Below, in pieces: positions 1 through 11,517 of a stretch of 64,000 nt of DNA. The translations under genes and the position numbers were made by a program. The notes under the pieces are model-generated. The model made no database searches. It was not told the origin of the DNA and saw only the letters and a list, made by a program, of their open reading frames with translations. The stretch lies in assembly GCA_033220425.1 (NCBI GenBank), contig CM065649.1, positions 868,001-932,000 on the forward strand, given 5' to 3'. The DNA comes from Lepraria neglecta. Taxonomy: Eukaryota > Ascomycota > Lecanoromycetes > Lecanorales > Stereocaulaceae. The first letter of the stretch is position 1. Every line of letters starts with the position of its first letter.

Positions 1-502
1 TATTCAAGCTTTTCGCTTCCCAAGTGTGCCTTTTGAGGTTCCTGCAAACCTGCCTCCACATCTTTCACCACCTGCTGATGTGCCTTCTCTTGAATCACTG
101 ATGCCCTCCTCTCCTCTTCCTTTCTCTTCTCGACATCCTCGCCTTTGTAATTGCCTGCTCCCCCTCTCCCACAGTATCCTACCTCTGGAGGCTTGGCTTC
201 TTGCAGTGCTGGGGTTACATTGGTGTTCTCAGCAGTGGCTGCTGCGAGCTTGGCGGTGCTTGCATAGTTGCCAGCGCCGCCGCGACCAGAACTCGCATAA
301 TCGGACTGAGCTCGTTTCACGTCCTCGGCCGACGCAACGGGAGCATTTCCTTGGGCTTCAAGGTCCTGCGAACCGGTTAATTAAGACATCAAAGCTTTAT
401 TAGTGTATAGTTTACCTCTGTTGCTCGTTTGGTAACCGCCTCGACGTCTTGTTGGGTATAGAAGTTGCCAGCTCCGCCTCTACCAACTTTCTGGTACTCC
501 AT
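1..502 (-). CDS. GRGGAGN-repeat protein (DUF3602/PAR32-like), partial at left edge
   Basis: Two exons read leftward: 416-502 starting at ATG 502-500, then 1-365, separated by a 50-base GT-AG intron (366-415). The frame is still open at the window edge, so the C-terminus is missing. The product shows three copies of the GRGGAGN signature (residues about 7-13, 56-62 and 90-96), each followed by N-F/Y. This repeat defines the fungal DUF3602 family that includes yeast Par32, a cytosolic phosphoprotein linked to TORC1/ammonium-transporter control. The function here is inferred from that resemblance only. The gene is divergent from the Zn2Cys6 gene that starts at 1025. Confidence 0.75.
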
Positions 503-1024
503 GACTGCTGCAAGCTACTGAGGTGCAGGGATCGGCAGATGAGAGCCTCAGAAGGCGATTGGCGGAGACATTGCGTCACATTTATGTAGCCCCCAGCGGC
601 GGCCAGCCGTTTGACATCGTTCTTGGCTTGAACCAACGCCAACCCCAGTATCTCCAACAACTTCTTAAAGCTTTGCTTGGTCTTGTCCGAAGTAACAAGC
701 CCATGATTCTGAGAGAAGCCTTCAAGCACAGCCGAAAGCCACTAGACCGCCAATCTCACATTCACGTGGATTCCTTCGGCGGGGCTTCCTCCGCTAGCCA
801 CAGCTTGTCACTTCAAACACTGGCAGAGCATATTCCTCCTATAACTGCACTTGACGCACTTCTGAACTTGAGACCTATCATCTCACAATACCCTACGACC
901 CCAAGAATCCTGCAAACAAAATCTGGGCTTCACTTCCTTCTCCCAAACACATACTCTACGAAAAGGCCCTCAACGTTATGTCCTGGTTGGAAACCAACGA
1001 CTGAGTATCATTTCCACGTTAGAA
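503..1024. other. divergent intergenic region
   Basis: This 522-base gap separates the outward-facing starts of the DUF3602-like gene and the Zn2Cys6 gene and should hold both promoters. A long open frame lies here on the plus strand, but it lacks recognisable domains and I do not treat it as a gene. Confidence 0.5.
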
Positions 1025-2456
1025 ATGGTCTCTCGTAAGAGCCATCCCAAAAGCCGTAACGGCTGCGCCAACTGTAAAAAGCGGAGAATCAAGGTAAGAC
1101 TTCCTCATCCGTCAGAATACCAGTCGTGGGCTGTATATTTGCGACATCAACATACCCATGACTAACACGAGATTGCTTTTGGTTATCCATTAGTGTGATG
1201 AGAGAAAGCCCCAATGCGGCAATTGCGAGAAGCATTCAATAGCCTGCGACTTTTCCTTACAGCCAGCGCAAGCCGCTTCGAACGCGTCTTCATCCCCCCA
1301 AGCTCACCGGCATCGTGCATCCGATTCGAGATCTGCGAGATCATTGAGGTCCTCAGTACACGATAGTTCGGCGGACCACTCTCCCGCTTTGGCACACTCA
1401 TCCTTCGAGGGACCAGGAGTACACTTACCGGCACTGCAGATGGAGGAACTCGAGCTACTACACCATTTCACAACTGAAACGTGCTTCACCCTTTCAGATC
1501 GACCAGAGTCTCACGAGCTATGGCGCGTCAATGCCCCCCAAGTAGCGTTCCGACACGACTTTCTAATGCGAGGTATACTTGCCATATCGGCCCTCCATCT
1601 TAGCCATCTAAGGCCAGGGATGCATGACCACTATTCCCAGATAGCTATCAAACAGCAAGATTCTGCCATAAGCTCGTTTCGTTCCATCATGTCGAACATG
1701 GACGAATCAAACTGTGACGCTTTCTTCGCCCTTTCTTCGCTGATTGTGGTTTACGGCTTTGAGTCTCCCAAGAACTCTGACAGTCTGGGCATGTTCAATT
1801 ACAGCGGTCAGGATTCTGATGAATGGCTTCCACTGATCCGCGGCGTAAACTCCATCCTCTTCAATGTATGGCCCTGGATAAAGAACGGCCGACTCAAGGG
1901 TCTCCTTCATGACCACCAACAAGAGCCTCCTCAAAAGCAGCTACCAGACATTCTTAACGATCAGCTCTCGCATCTTGAGAATCTTTGTGAAAATGCTTCA
2001 GATGGGCCGGAGGCCGTTGAAATCTACAGAACAGCTCTTGCACGGCTCAAAGCATGTTTCGTGAGGATGAATAACAGGCCACCCTATGAATGTGAAGTGT
2101 CAATTGCATTCTTATGGCCTGTAATGGTCCAACAAGATTTCATTGGTAAGCTCAATGAGAGAAGACCCGAAGCGCTGATTATACTGGCACACTACTGCGT
2201 TATCCTACACCATCTCGACGACTACTGGTGGATGCGAGGATGGGCGGCTCATATCGTTGAAAATGTTGAGCGTGAGCTTGACGACGACTGGCGTTTCTGG
2301 ATTCAATGGCCAAGGAACGTTATCACCGTCGAATCAAAAGTCCTTACCAACGGAACTCTGCAAACCCCAGTTTCAGGGAATCGCGTCTGCAACGACTTCA
2401 ATATGGTAATCGATCAATCATTGGAGATCCCAAGTGAAGAGCTGAAAAGCAGTTGA
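1025..2456 (+). CDS. Zn2Cys6 (Gal4-type) transcription factor, Upc2/sterol-regulator-like
   Basis: Exon 1 is 1025-1093, a 100-base intron spans 1094-1193 (gtaaga...attag), and exon 2 is 1194-2456; the product is 443 residues. The binuclear zinc cluster sits at the N-terminus with Cys14, 17, 24, 31, 34 and 41, spacing CX2CX6CX6CX2CX6C, and the intron falls just before the third cysteine, a common position in this class. The remainder has the helical fungal-specific regulatory layout (ALHLSHL and DYWWMRGW segments) seen in Upc2/Ecm22-like and sterol-uptake-control-type proteins. Known role of the class: nuclear sequence-specific transcription activator. Target genes cannot be inferred from the neighbours. 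It could also be a regulator of another pathway with the same architecture. Confidence 0.85.
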
Positions 2457-4085
2457 GAGGACCACCTCTAAGAACATCACGGAGGAATGCAGGAAGCACG
2501 AATACGGCTGTTGCTCGATCAGTGAATGGCTTGGTATCAGCTAGATGGAATTGCTCTGCTTTACATGAAGCTTTATGAGGAAACGGATGATCTCCTGCTT
2601 GCCCGCAACTAAGATCGGAGGTGATCGGCATGCAATCTGTCAGATGAAATCGCAGGTGTAGCCGTGCGAAAGCATGAAATTTCGAGGTTGGAAGCTTTGA
2701 GAAGCATGCTTCTGGCCGTTTTGTTTTCTGCTGGAGTTGTCCTCGCACGATAGCAGCGACACGAAGCCCATATCTATGCATCCATACACCCTCCCCCAGC
2801 GTCTAAACCTGCCACTGTCTATGGCAGCTCACCCTTCAGCCATCCCGCAAAGATGCTGATTGGAATCATGCAATTTTTTTTGATTTGATGAGGAGGCCGA
2901 TCATATACAGAATTGGTTAATGAGCATTTGAGTCTGCGGGAATTCGACGAAGGAACTAGGGTATGCGCGTGGCTTGATGGCGTGCATGTTATGGGCCGAA
3001 GGGGTGCGAAGCCACCCTTTTAATAATTACCAAATTTGTCCGTCAGCACGTTCAAGAGTCTAGGGTTCTGGAAAATAAAGGTGCAGGATACACAAGGACA
3101 TTGGTGTGGGGATGGATGCACAAACGCTCAGTGATTGGGAATTCACTAGATTTCCAATGCACTGGCATGAAAATGATTGGGAGTTTTGCCTATTCGAGCA
3201 TTCAGGGCCGAATTGCCCGCACGGTTGCATGTCTAGGGGACCGAGGCCAGAGCTTTGTGGGGTCCATCAGGGAAATGGTGGCTCCAATCAGGGCTCCTCC
3301 CCTAGCGGCTAGGTACTGAGTTGTACTATTTCCAGGAACCGTACCAGGGGCATCTGTTTGGTCCACGAGGGTAGATTATCAAGGAAACAACAAATTGTCA
3401 GCTTTCATGCCTCTCCAGATTGTATTTTGTAGGTAGCAAACCCGACTGATGACCAGTTGAAAGGAACACCCGTTCTGTATGTCGCAATAATCTTGCGCAA
3501 TGATAACGCATGTGATTATTGGTTCGGAGTGTAGCAGCCAGGTGATCTCTCCACGGTACGCTAGCGAGAACCCCGCCGCTTGAGTGGCTTTGTCTATCAA
3601 TCCAGCTCCCAAGCTTCCAATAAATTTCTCCTTCAACTTTCTTCCCTCTTCGTTACACCTTTCCTCTCCTGGTGGCTCACACGTTGACCCACTGGCTCAA
3701 TTTGCTTACCAAAAATTAAACGTCGCTTGCCACAATTGCACTCGTGAGCAGCAGATCATTTTGCCGTGGGGGCTACGCCTTGCCCCCAAAAATAACACCG
3801 AGACCACTACGAGCAAGTTTTCTGTCGGCTACCATTATTTGCTTACAACGGCCTTTTGTCGCCACTGTCAACAGCTACGTTCCTGCTGCATCGAAAACTG
3901 CAAGACAACACACGTCCCGAACAACCCTGACGAGGCTCCCAGTGTCTCAGTTGCCTATACGAACACGAAGCTGATCACAACACGCATGCTGCTGCCATAC
4001 CGACGGAAAAAATCAATTGACGTACTTGGCTCTCTAGGTCTGGCTTATTAGAGCCTACAGATCGAGAGAGCCAATCTGTACTACA
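2457..4085. other. intergenic, no gene supported
   Basis: This 1.6-kb stretch contains only short unrelated open frames without domains or plausible splice partners. The right part probably includes the promoter and 5' leader of the C2H2 gene. Confidence 0.45.
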
Positions 4086-5662
4086 ATGGCCAGTCTCAAG
4101 GTAGAGACTCCCACCTGACGTGCAAAAAAAAAAAAAATCTTCTGCTGAGAGTCACCTGAACAGGAAACGCAAGCCACAAGGCCTCAGAGTTCGCACCGAC
4201 TCTCGATGAACTCGACACCCCCTTCCAACATGCCAACACGCTATTCTACCACTAGGCATCACTCCCATTCGATATCCTTAGGGGCTGTCAACCCTTCCCA
4301 CAGAGTGACAAGAAGGAAGAGCATGAATGCAAGCGGAGCCAACAGTGCTACGGCTATTGCAGCTGCTCTGCAAGAAGATGGACACGGAACCTCGAATCGT
4401 CGAAGCCTAAATTTGAAGAATACTGGCAGTCGAGGAGTCGAGTCCCATAGATACACGAGCTCTAGCGGTGAAAGATGGCCATTAGGAGACGCCTTCAGCA
4501 GTAACGGAAATCTCACAAACGATGCCGTGGACGACGATTCTGCTGTGGTTGACGACTTCCTATCCCCCGAACACGCTCGCGGCGCGTCGAAAACGAAACC
4601 CAGGCGTGCCAGCGAGGGCTCATACCTGACTAAAGGCGAGAGCAAGAGATCAAGTGGAGAATTGAGGTGCACTACGTGTGGGAAAGGCTACAAGCACAGC
4701 AGCTGTTTGACAAAGCACAAGTCAGTATTCTCTGGCCCTCGTGTCTCTCAGCTGTTGGCTTTCCACCTTTCGGCGTTGTCAGCATCGTACCTCCTGCACG
4801 GCGTTACTTAAAGCTCTCTTTAAGGCGCAACTTTGCGGAATCGTTGGCTGACCGTGATTCTTGCAGGTGGGAACATCATGAAGCGTGGTCATACACCTCG
4901 AAGCTCCTAATATCGAAACATCAGCAAGTGCAATTGCTAGAAGCAGCCCAAGTCCTTATTGGGATGAACCAAGATGGGGAAACTGTGCTAGACACCGCGA
5001 AGACTACCGATAGTGATAACTCATCCGCGTCTCCTGCAGCATCCGGATCATCAGACATTCGCGATGATGACGATTACAGCTCAGCTGAAACCACACCTTC
5101 GCCTATGAGCGAGCATTACCATGTCCCAGATGGCTTTAATACAGTCAGAGGTAAAAGATACAGCGGTAACAGCTCTTCCTTCTCCAGGTCTTATCAATCT
5201 GCGCCATCATCCTCATTACCAGCTGGTAGCACTTTCAACCACTATCATTCGCAACGGAGACCTTCTTCATCAGGTATTGCTGCCCCAGCAGATGAAGAAG
5301 AGGCTGGCTTGGCAGCGGCTGTTGCCTCTCTTTGCAGCTTTGGTACACCAAGGAATGGCCCCGTCCTCTTGCCTGCAGATGTTCCTCCTGTTCCACCTTT
5401 GCCAGCTCAGTATGCGGAACAGAATGCCAACAGGCTTTCCGGCTACATGGGACCATTTTCGGAATTTGGCTTGCCAGCTCCATTTTACCAACGGCTTTCT
5501 GATCAGCGAGATATTGATATGAACGACGGCCACGAATATGAGAGAGAACAGGCCTATGACTCTGATGAGAAATCTGTTCATGGAGGCAGGAATGACGAAG
5601 ATGACGACGGCGTTTTTGGGAACATGGAAGGAGTATCTCATGAGCACCTTTCTCACGCATAG
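4086..5662 (+). CDS. single C2H2 zinc-finger protein
   Basis: The model has three exons (4086-4100, 4164-4720, 4867-5662), giving 455 residues. Intron 1 (63 bases, contains a run of 14 A) joins a five-residue start exon MASLK in frame to the large exon; if that exon is wrong, translation starts at ATG 4206. Intron 2 (146 bases) interrupts the finger: before it lies CTTCGKGYKHSSCLTKHK, after it WEHHEAW, which together give C-X2-C-X12-H-X3-H. The N-terminal part is Ser/Arg/Asn rich and disordered; the C-terminal part is acidic and Ser-rich with proline stretches. One finger is little for sequence-specific binding, so the protein may act with partners. The family is seen widely in filamentous fungi without a settled function. 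Confidence 0.75.
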
Positions 5663-6174
5663 CGAAGCGCACGACTATAATACGACCACCGCTTTGGACA
5701 CGCTTTCATATATCGTTATCTACCTCGTATTCAGGCAAGTCTTGGTGTTTTCTGTCTCCGCAGATCAATCTCCAGCACCGAAGAGTGGGACACAGAGAAC
5801 CACGAGGTTAAAGTGGAGATTGAGTTTCCAGCGTCGAGCGGACACCCTCATGTAATTGGTGGTCATTTTCACATAAGTTTGGGTGTGTAATCAGATAAAT
5901 ATTCAGATGTTAGCAAATACAAGTCACGATTGGATAAATAATGCATCACATCCGTGTGCAGTTTGCGAGGCTGAGCCATGTCTTTTGGCAACAAACATAC
6001 TTCCAGGTAGCGCTGGTTGACTAAAATGTGGCTCTTTATAGGCCTTTTTCTGGAGACTACAGCTTGTCCAGTGAAAGTTTCAAGCCATTGCTTCCGCTAG
6101 TGAAGTGAATCCGAAGGAAGGAATTTCTTGGTGTCCGTGGCCGATCTTGGCTACCCGTTCCAATCTTCCAAACC
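5663..6174. other. intergenic between C2H2 gene and RG-rich gene
   Basis: About 510 bases holding the 3' end of the C2H2 transcript and the presumed promoter of the next gene. I see no further gene. Confidence 0.4.
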
Positions 6175-6668
6175 ATGGCAGAAAACAACCTAACTCCCAA
6201 GATCAGTCACCGCAGCAACCCATCAAGAGGAAATGCCTGGGATAATGAGGAAAAAGCGCTCGCGGACCAGGGATGTATTCTTCCTCGAGGGAAAGTCTGC
6301 TTTGTTTACATCACATCACATCACCACATTACAACTATCATCTGGTATCGTTCATTCAATGCAGGCATTCATTACTCTTGACATTATCACTCACGTTTAA
6401 GAGTAAGATTCACGACTTAGAACAAGCTGTAAGACAGTCTGGGGAGCTTCCGTCCTCGGGTGACTACTCATTGCTGAGAATTGCAAGTCTCATCTGCATC
6501 ATGACTACCGATAGCGATTCTGGTAGCCGTGGTCGTGGTCGTGGACGAGGACTAGGACGCGATCATGGAGGCGCTCGCGGTGGAGCCCGCGGCGTATTCT
6601 GTGAGCGCTCAGCCTGGCTACCTTTACTCGTCGCTAAGAATCATAGAATTCACCCTCTCCACCCTCTC

Positions 6669-6676
6669 CATCCACA
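6669..6676 (+). repeat. left target-site duplication of hAT element
   Basis: The 8-mer catccaca abuts the left inverted repeat and recurs at 9917-9924. Eight-base duplications are diagnostic for hAT transposition. Confidence 0.75.
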
Positions 6677-9600
6677 CAACGCTCTTGATGGTCGACCGAC
6701 TACTTAAGGGCTTGGCGGTTTAAACGGTTGGTTTGCCTTTTTTTGCTTCGTAGTTGGTCCAGTTTAAACCGTCGGTTTTGCGGAGGTGTGGCAAATTTTT
6801 TAATTGGGTTAGCGTCTTACCTATAAGAGTTAGCGCCTTATCGTATTCAGCTAGTAGCCCTAGCCCTATACCCGGGGTTTACCCGTAGAAATACAAGTAT
6901 CCGAGATTTTTTTAAAACACTCAATTTCTTTAACTATTAATTTATTTTATTCCTCATTAATAATGGACCACTCCGACACCGAATCAACACTCTTAGAAGC
7001 TTATTCTATCCCTTCTCAACCATCGAGCCAAGCAACAAGCTCCGCAGCCCCCTCCGTCCCTGCTGATCGTACTCGTAATCGACCTCTGCGAAAAGGTGTT
7101 ATCCCCGCGAAGAATTCGACTCAATCCCGATTACCCTTCTCTCGGCCTACTCAAAGAGACTCAGACAATCATAGACTACTCGAGAATATCCCTACAAGCA
7201 TCGAGAGACAGCTGGAAGCCGCGGCGTTGATAGGTGAAGAGGAGGAGAAACTGGAGGATACTTTTTTGGATTTATCTCCATATACACCAGGGCCTGGATC
7301 AAGTATCTCTCAGGCTTCTTCTATAGCCAATAGGAAGAGACGTCGAGAGAAGATATCAAGTATCTATACCCACTGCACTCTCCAGAACCGCGAGGATGGC
7401 CCATATTTTACCTGCAATCATTGCGCCAAAGCCTACAAGCAGAACGGTGGGGCTGCTAATATGTCAAACCACTTGCGGGATAGACATCAGTGGGACCCAT
7501 CTGCCAGTAGAGTGGCGAGAAAACGACAACTAGATGGCACTGCTGTCGATGCAGCTATTCGCCGAGGCGCTGAGGCTAATAGTGCTACTGAGCAATTGAG
7601 ACGAGAAGCACTCCTTGCCTCAGGCCTCAACCACGCGACTCTAGAGTATCTCTACATACAGTGGATTGTTGTATGCGACTTGCCTTTCAACCAAGTTACT
7701 CAAAAACCCTTCCGAGCCTTCCTTGAATATATCAGTCCACCAGCCAATAAGATGCTTCCATACGCCGCCTCAACTATTAGAGAACACGCCTTCAAGCTCT
7801 TTGCAGAGGGAAAGCGCCGCTTGCGTCATATTATGCTTACGGCAATATCAGATATACATATTACCTGCGATATGTGGACGTCTCCCAATCATCTCGGAAT
7901 CCTTGCGGTAGTTGCCCACTTTACAGCGGAAAGCCTTGAAAGACGAGAGATTACACTCGCTATGAAAGAACTGCAAGGAGTACACTCCAGAGAGAATCAA
8001 GCTACTGTCCTTCTGCAAGTTCTTGGGGATTATGGGATTATTGGACGACTGGGCTATTTCGTAATGGACAACGCCCATTCTAATGACACCTTAATCAATA
8101 TTATCTCGGAGGCTCTATTGAAGAATCACGGTGTCGACTACAATCCTCATCAACACCGCTTACGCTGCTTAGGCCACGTTATTAATCTCTCAGCGCAAGC
8201 CTTCCTATTTGGCAAGGCAGTAGATGACTACGAATATCCAGGGGAGACTTATGTGTCTCCCTCAGATGAGCAGCTTAAACAGTGGCGACGACTCGGTCCT
8301 CTCGGCAAGCTACATAACATCAACATCTATATTATGGGAAGCACTCAGCGCGTCCAACATTTCAAAGCAATTAGTGGTGGCGTTATGCCTCACCGAGACA
8401 ATGGGACTCGCTGGAATTCTTGGTACGAGATGTTGGACTGGGCCATTCGGAAGACGAAGCCTGCAATCCTTCAGCTTACTAGTGAGGAAGAGGCGTTGTC
8501 TAAAGATCAGCTCTCTGCGGACGACTGGAAGACACTACTACAAATTCGTGACTTTCTACTACACTTTTATGAGGTAACCAAAGAGACAGAAGGTCGGCAA
8601 GCTACACTGGATAATGTACTCCCATCAATGGATTTTATTCTGGAGTGCTTTGAGGACGCCTTAGACCAATTTGCTGACCATGATATACTCAGAGAATCAG
8701 TCCAATCTGGCTATACGAAGATGTTAAAATATTGGAACAGAACAGAGAGATCTCCCGTTTACATAGCTGCAATCGTCCTGAATCCCTGCGTTAAATGGAC
8801 GTATTTCGATAAATGGAACGCTGAATGGCAAGCAACTATGAAGGACGACCTCAGGACTTTTTGGGAGACTATCTATCGCTCATCTACAGGATTGCCAGTA
8901 CGTCCTTCCGCAGCCCCAGAGCCAATAAGCTCCTTCAGAAAGTGGAAGGCAAATATGGGAGGAGGCGCTCAGACCACTGGTGATGAATTGGAACAATATC
9001 TGAGCGAGCCATTACTAATGCGCAGCGATGATATATCAGCAATCGAATGGTGGCTGCTTCTAGAACAGCGCCAGCGACTCCCACTGCTATCAAAAATGGC
9101 AATCGACATCTACTCCATCCCTCCTATGTCCTCTGAGCCTGAGCGCGTCTTCTCTAGCACTAAACATACGATCACCGACCAGAGATGCAGCCTGAAGATC
9201 GAGACTATTGAGCTCTTGGAGTGCCTGAAGTCTTGGTTCCGCATCGGCATTTTCACTCAGGAGGATCTGCATAGCGTTATTGCAATGCAGGAAAGAGATA
9301 TAGACTACATGGGCGACGGTGAGGGTGAGCTCTGAGTACTAAGAGTACTTATAAAGAGATAGACTACATATGGGGCAGGCTGGGAGGCATGCTTGGGGGC
9401 AGTGAGAATGTCTGAGACTGACGCTAAGCTATTATTGGCTAGCGTAGCATATATGTGTCAACTTGAAAAGGTGTCGCAATCGAATATTTGGAAGCTTTGG
9501 GGGTCGAGCTCGGTCTATACGAAAAAGCCAAAAGGCTGTATCGCAAATTTGCTCAGGGCGACGACATGCTATTCTGAATGGATCTATCTATAAGCCTGAT

Positions 9601-9916
9601 GTACGCCGGTATTGCTTAGGATGCTTATGAGCCCCGAAGGGTGTTTCTATGTACTTATTTTGTGGTATTGTCGTCGCATACCCCGTCGGCGGTGTCGGCA
9701 AATACACCGCATTTTTGACTCCAAAGCTTCAAGGAAACTCACATTCAACTTGAGCTTGCGGTTACCTAATTTTGGTGAGATTTACACCAAATCTAGGTGC
9801 TTTGCGGCTCCTTCCTAGTACCCTCGCACTCAAACCGGACCACCAACCACTAAAAACCGTCACTTTGGACGGTTTGCCTTTCAAACTGGACCGTTTAGAC
9901 CATCAAGAGCGTTGAT
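6677..9916 (+). mobile_element. hAT-superfamily DNA transposon, apparently complete
   Basis: A 3.24-kb element is bounded by a 17-base perfect terminal inverted repeat (caacgctcttgatggtc at 6677-6693; its complement at 9898-9914) and flanked by the 8-base duplication catccaca. The right end carries two extra bases (at, 9915-9916) between repeat and duplication, so the exact terminus is uncertain by two bases. Subterminal copies of a GGTTTAAACGG / AAACCGTC-like motif occur at both ends (about 6714-6780 and 9858-9900) and resemble transposase-binding sites. It contains one long transposase gene without frameshift. The element has inserted into a coding exon of the RG-rich gene. Confidence 0.88.
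6963..9335 (+). CDS. hAT transposase
   Basis: A single open frame of 790 residues catalyses cut-and-paste transposition of its element. It has a BED-type zinc finger around residues 145-178 (CNHC followed by HLRDRH), an RNase-H-like catalytic region with candidate acidic residues Asp303 (CDMWTS) and Asp369 (VMDNAHSND), and a C-terminal hATC dimerisation region with IEWWLLLEQ and PPMSSEPERVFSS (Glu725/Glu727). No internal stop or frameshift is visible, and the length is normal for fungal hAT transposases. The start ATG follows an AT-rich leader inside the element. Nothing rules out activity, and in a genome with apparent nonsense decay elsewhere its intactness suggests a recent arrival. Confidence 0.93.
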   Translation: MDHSDTESTLLEAYSIPSQPSSQATSSAAPSVPADRTRNRPLRKGVIPAKNSTQSRLPFSRPTQRDSDNHRLLENIPTSIERQLEAAALIGEEEEKLEDTFLDLSPYTPGPGSSISQASSIANRKRRREKISSIYTHCTLQNREDGPYFTCNHCAKAYKQNGGAANMSNHLRDRHQWDPSASRVARKRQLDGTAVDAAIRRGAEANSATEQLRREALLASGLNHATLEYLYIQWIVVCDLPFNQVTQKPFRAFLEYISPPANKMLPYAASTIREHAFKLFAEGKRRLRHIMLTAISDIHITCDMWTSPNHLGILAVVAHFTAESLERREITLAMKELQGVHSRENQATVLLQVLGDYGIIGRLGYFVMDNAHSNDTLINIISEALLKNHGVDYNPHQHRLRCLGHVINLSAQAFLFGKAVDDYEYPGETYVSPSDEQLKQWRRLGPLGKLHNINIYIMGSTQRVQHFKAISGGVMPHRDNGTRWNSWYEMLDWAIRKTKPAILQLTSEEEALSKDQLSADDWKTLLQIRDFLLHFYEVTKETEGRQATLDNVLPSMDFILECFEDALDQFADHDILRESVQSGYTKMLKYWNRTERSPVYIAAIVLNPCVKWTYFDKWNAEWQATMKDDLRTFWETIYRSSTGLPVRPSAAPEPISSFRKWKANMGGGAQTTGDELEQYLSEPLLMRSDDISAIEWWLLLEQRQRLPLLSKMAIDIYSIPPMSSEPERVFSSTKHTITDQRCSLKIETIELLECLKSWFRIGIFTQEDLHSVIAMQERDIDYMGDGEGEL

Positions 9917-9924
9917 CATCCACA
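9917..9924 (+). repeat. right target-site duplication of hAT element
   Basis: catccaca is identical to 6669-6676, separated from the inverted repeat by the dinucleotide at. Confidence 0.75.
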
Positions 9925-10789
9925 CGACCAACGAGAGCACCAATTAATCCTCCATTAGTACCAACAGCAACCAATCGGCGCAGGTATTCACTCCATTCAA
10001 TCATGGGTAGATGATGCACGCAGTAGTGGAGCTTGTAAGTTCTCAGCCTGAAGACCTCCAATTACTCGATGTTCTAAAGATCGTAGCCAAGCTACAGACC
10101 GCAAGGAATTACCGATCAATTCGGGTGCCTATCGAGTCCAAATGGGTCCCAGACTCTGAGCGCTAGATTCACAAGCAGAGGCGACCATGAACCCCTAGCA
10201 TTCATCATGCTCTTCGAAAAGGAATCTTCCATGTCCCATACCATGATCGAGTGCAGCACTTCAAATAACCTACACCTTCTGCTATTGGCCCAAATTACTG
10301 CAAATGGAACGCATCCTGGCTTCATTGAAGATGTCGCAGAAGGTTCCATAAACCCCCCAGGTCACCATTTGCAGTGGAAGCATCGATTTCCCGCTAGTAA
10401 GATGACCCCAATCCCGGTCTTTCGGGCCCCGCCTGTAAACCTCGAATGTGTCTTTGTAGGCTACCACTGCATTGTTACAAGGACGCGACACTCCATCGAA
10501 GTGGGCAGCAGGTCTGGACCTCAAATCGTCTGTGTTTAGGCTGGTATGGGTGGGGCCTGAGGAAGAGGCGATGATGGGCCATCCGATGCTGCCGCTGGGC
10601 AGCCAGCAGGTTTGGGGAGAAGGTAGAGAAAACTTCGAAGGGGAAGTTGTTGAAATGGAAGAGCGTGATGCATTGGACGAAGGCTATGAATCGGATGTAG
10701 TGACAGAGGTGCCGGTGAATGACGAGCACGAGGCGAGGTTCTACCCTCCGGTTGCTTCGACTGCATTGCACTGTTGGAAATCTTACTGA

Positions 10790-11517
10790 CAGCCTGAAAT
10801 GGGAGTTGAGCGACCATGGTAGGCAAAACCAGCTCCTGTTCAGATGGTATCTGCAAGCTAACACAGTATAGATTGTCTTCGAGACACTCATTGTTGATAG
10901 ACAGTGCATCATGCTTTGACGCCATTCTTTTAACTCAATTCTGCTCCATTCGTTGCTGCTTTTGTCCAGCAGCAGTCTTCGATAGCAGATAGGTGTTATC
11001 ATAACACTCTATATTCAAGTATTGTCCTCTCAAATGCTGAGTTGATTCTGAGCTGTTTTCCTGACAGTCTTCTTTATGATATCTCAGCAACCGACCATTA
11101 CTGAAACTTGCCAACCTGAACTCCTGAATCTACTGCCTCGCAAAATTTCCTGCTCGAAGACCTCAGTTCCAATCCTATATAAATTTTGACTGAAGCTAGA
11201 GATTGTACATTTTCGACTCTTCAGGGATGAGAATTTAACGAAATTCCGGCTTATTATATTACTAAAGTCTTGCCCCGAGCCAACTTGGTCAAACGCAAGT
11301 CCCGCCAACGTCAAAAGCAGCAGAAAACATTGACTTTCAAACTCTTATGTACTATTTTGACATGCGCTAGAAAGATAGGTCTTGGCATTGAAGGTCACTG
11401 CTCCGCTTTCTCTCCGTCTGTCCTATCCACACTCCCCGGAACCCTTCTCCAGAATGTATCTGCTTTATACACTCGTACACTTTCCTTTAAAATCATCCCC
11501 GCCATAGAAACAGCAAC
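10790..11517. other. intergenic with TATA-like promoter element
   Basis: About 730 bases. A tatataaa motif lies near 11176 upstream of the SnoaL-like gene. No gene is supported. Confidence 0.35.

Larger units (their letters stand above)
6175..10789 (+). pseudogene. RG-rich gene of unknown function, disrupted by the hAT element
   Basis: Exons proposed: 6175-6294, 6402-6593, 6647-6676 plus 9925-9957 (one exon split by the transposon), 10011-10034, 10087-10396, 10482-10789. Introns are 6295-6401, 6594-6646, 9958-10010, 10035-10086 and 10397-10481, all GT-AG. If the transposon and one target-site copy are ignored, the phases agree throughout and an open frame of 338 codons results. Visible features are MAENNLTPK at the start, an Arg-Gly run (SRGRGRGRGLGRDHGGARGGARG region), a Pro/Ser segment exactly at the insertion site, and an acidic C-terminus (EGEVVEMEERDALDEGYESD). 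RG repeats often bind RNA, but I do not recognise the family. The first two exons and the last two are better supported than the two short middle ones. The insertion puts stop codons into the exon, so the gene is probably inactive in this strain. Confidence 0.5.

Noticed and set aside
523-1038. 171-codon plus-strand open frame
   Set aside because: It overlaps the promoter region of two divergent genes and the start of the Zn2Cys6 gene, and shows no domain or codon pattern of a gene.
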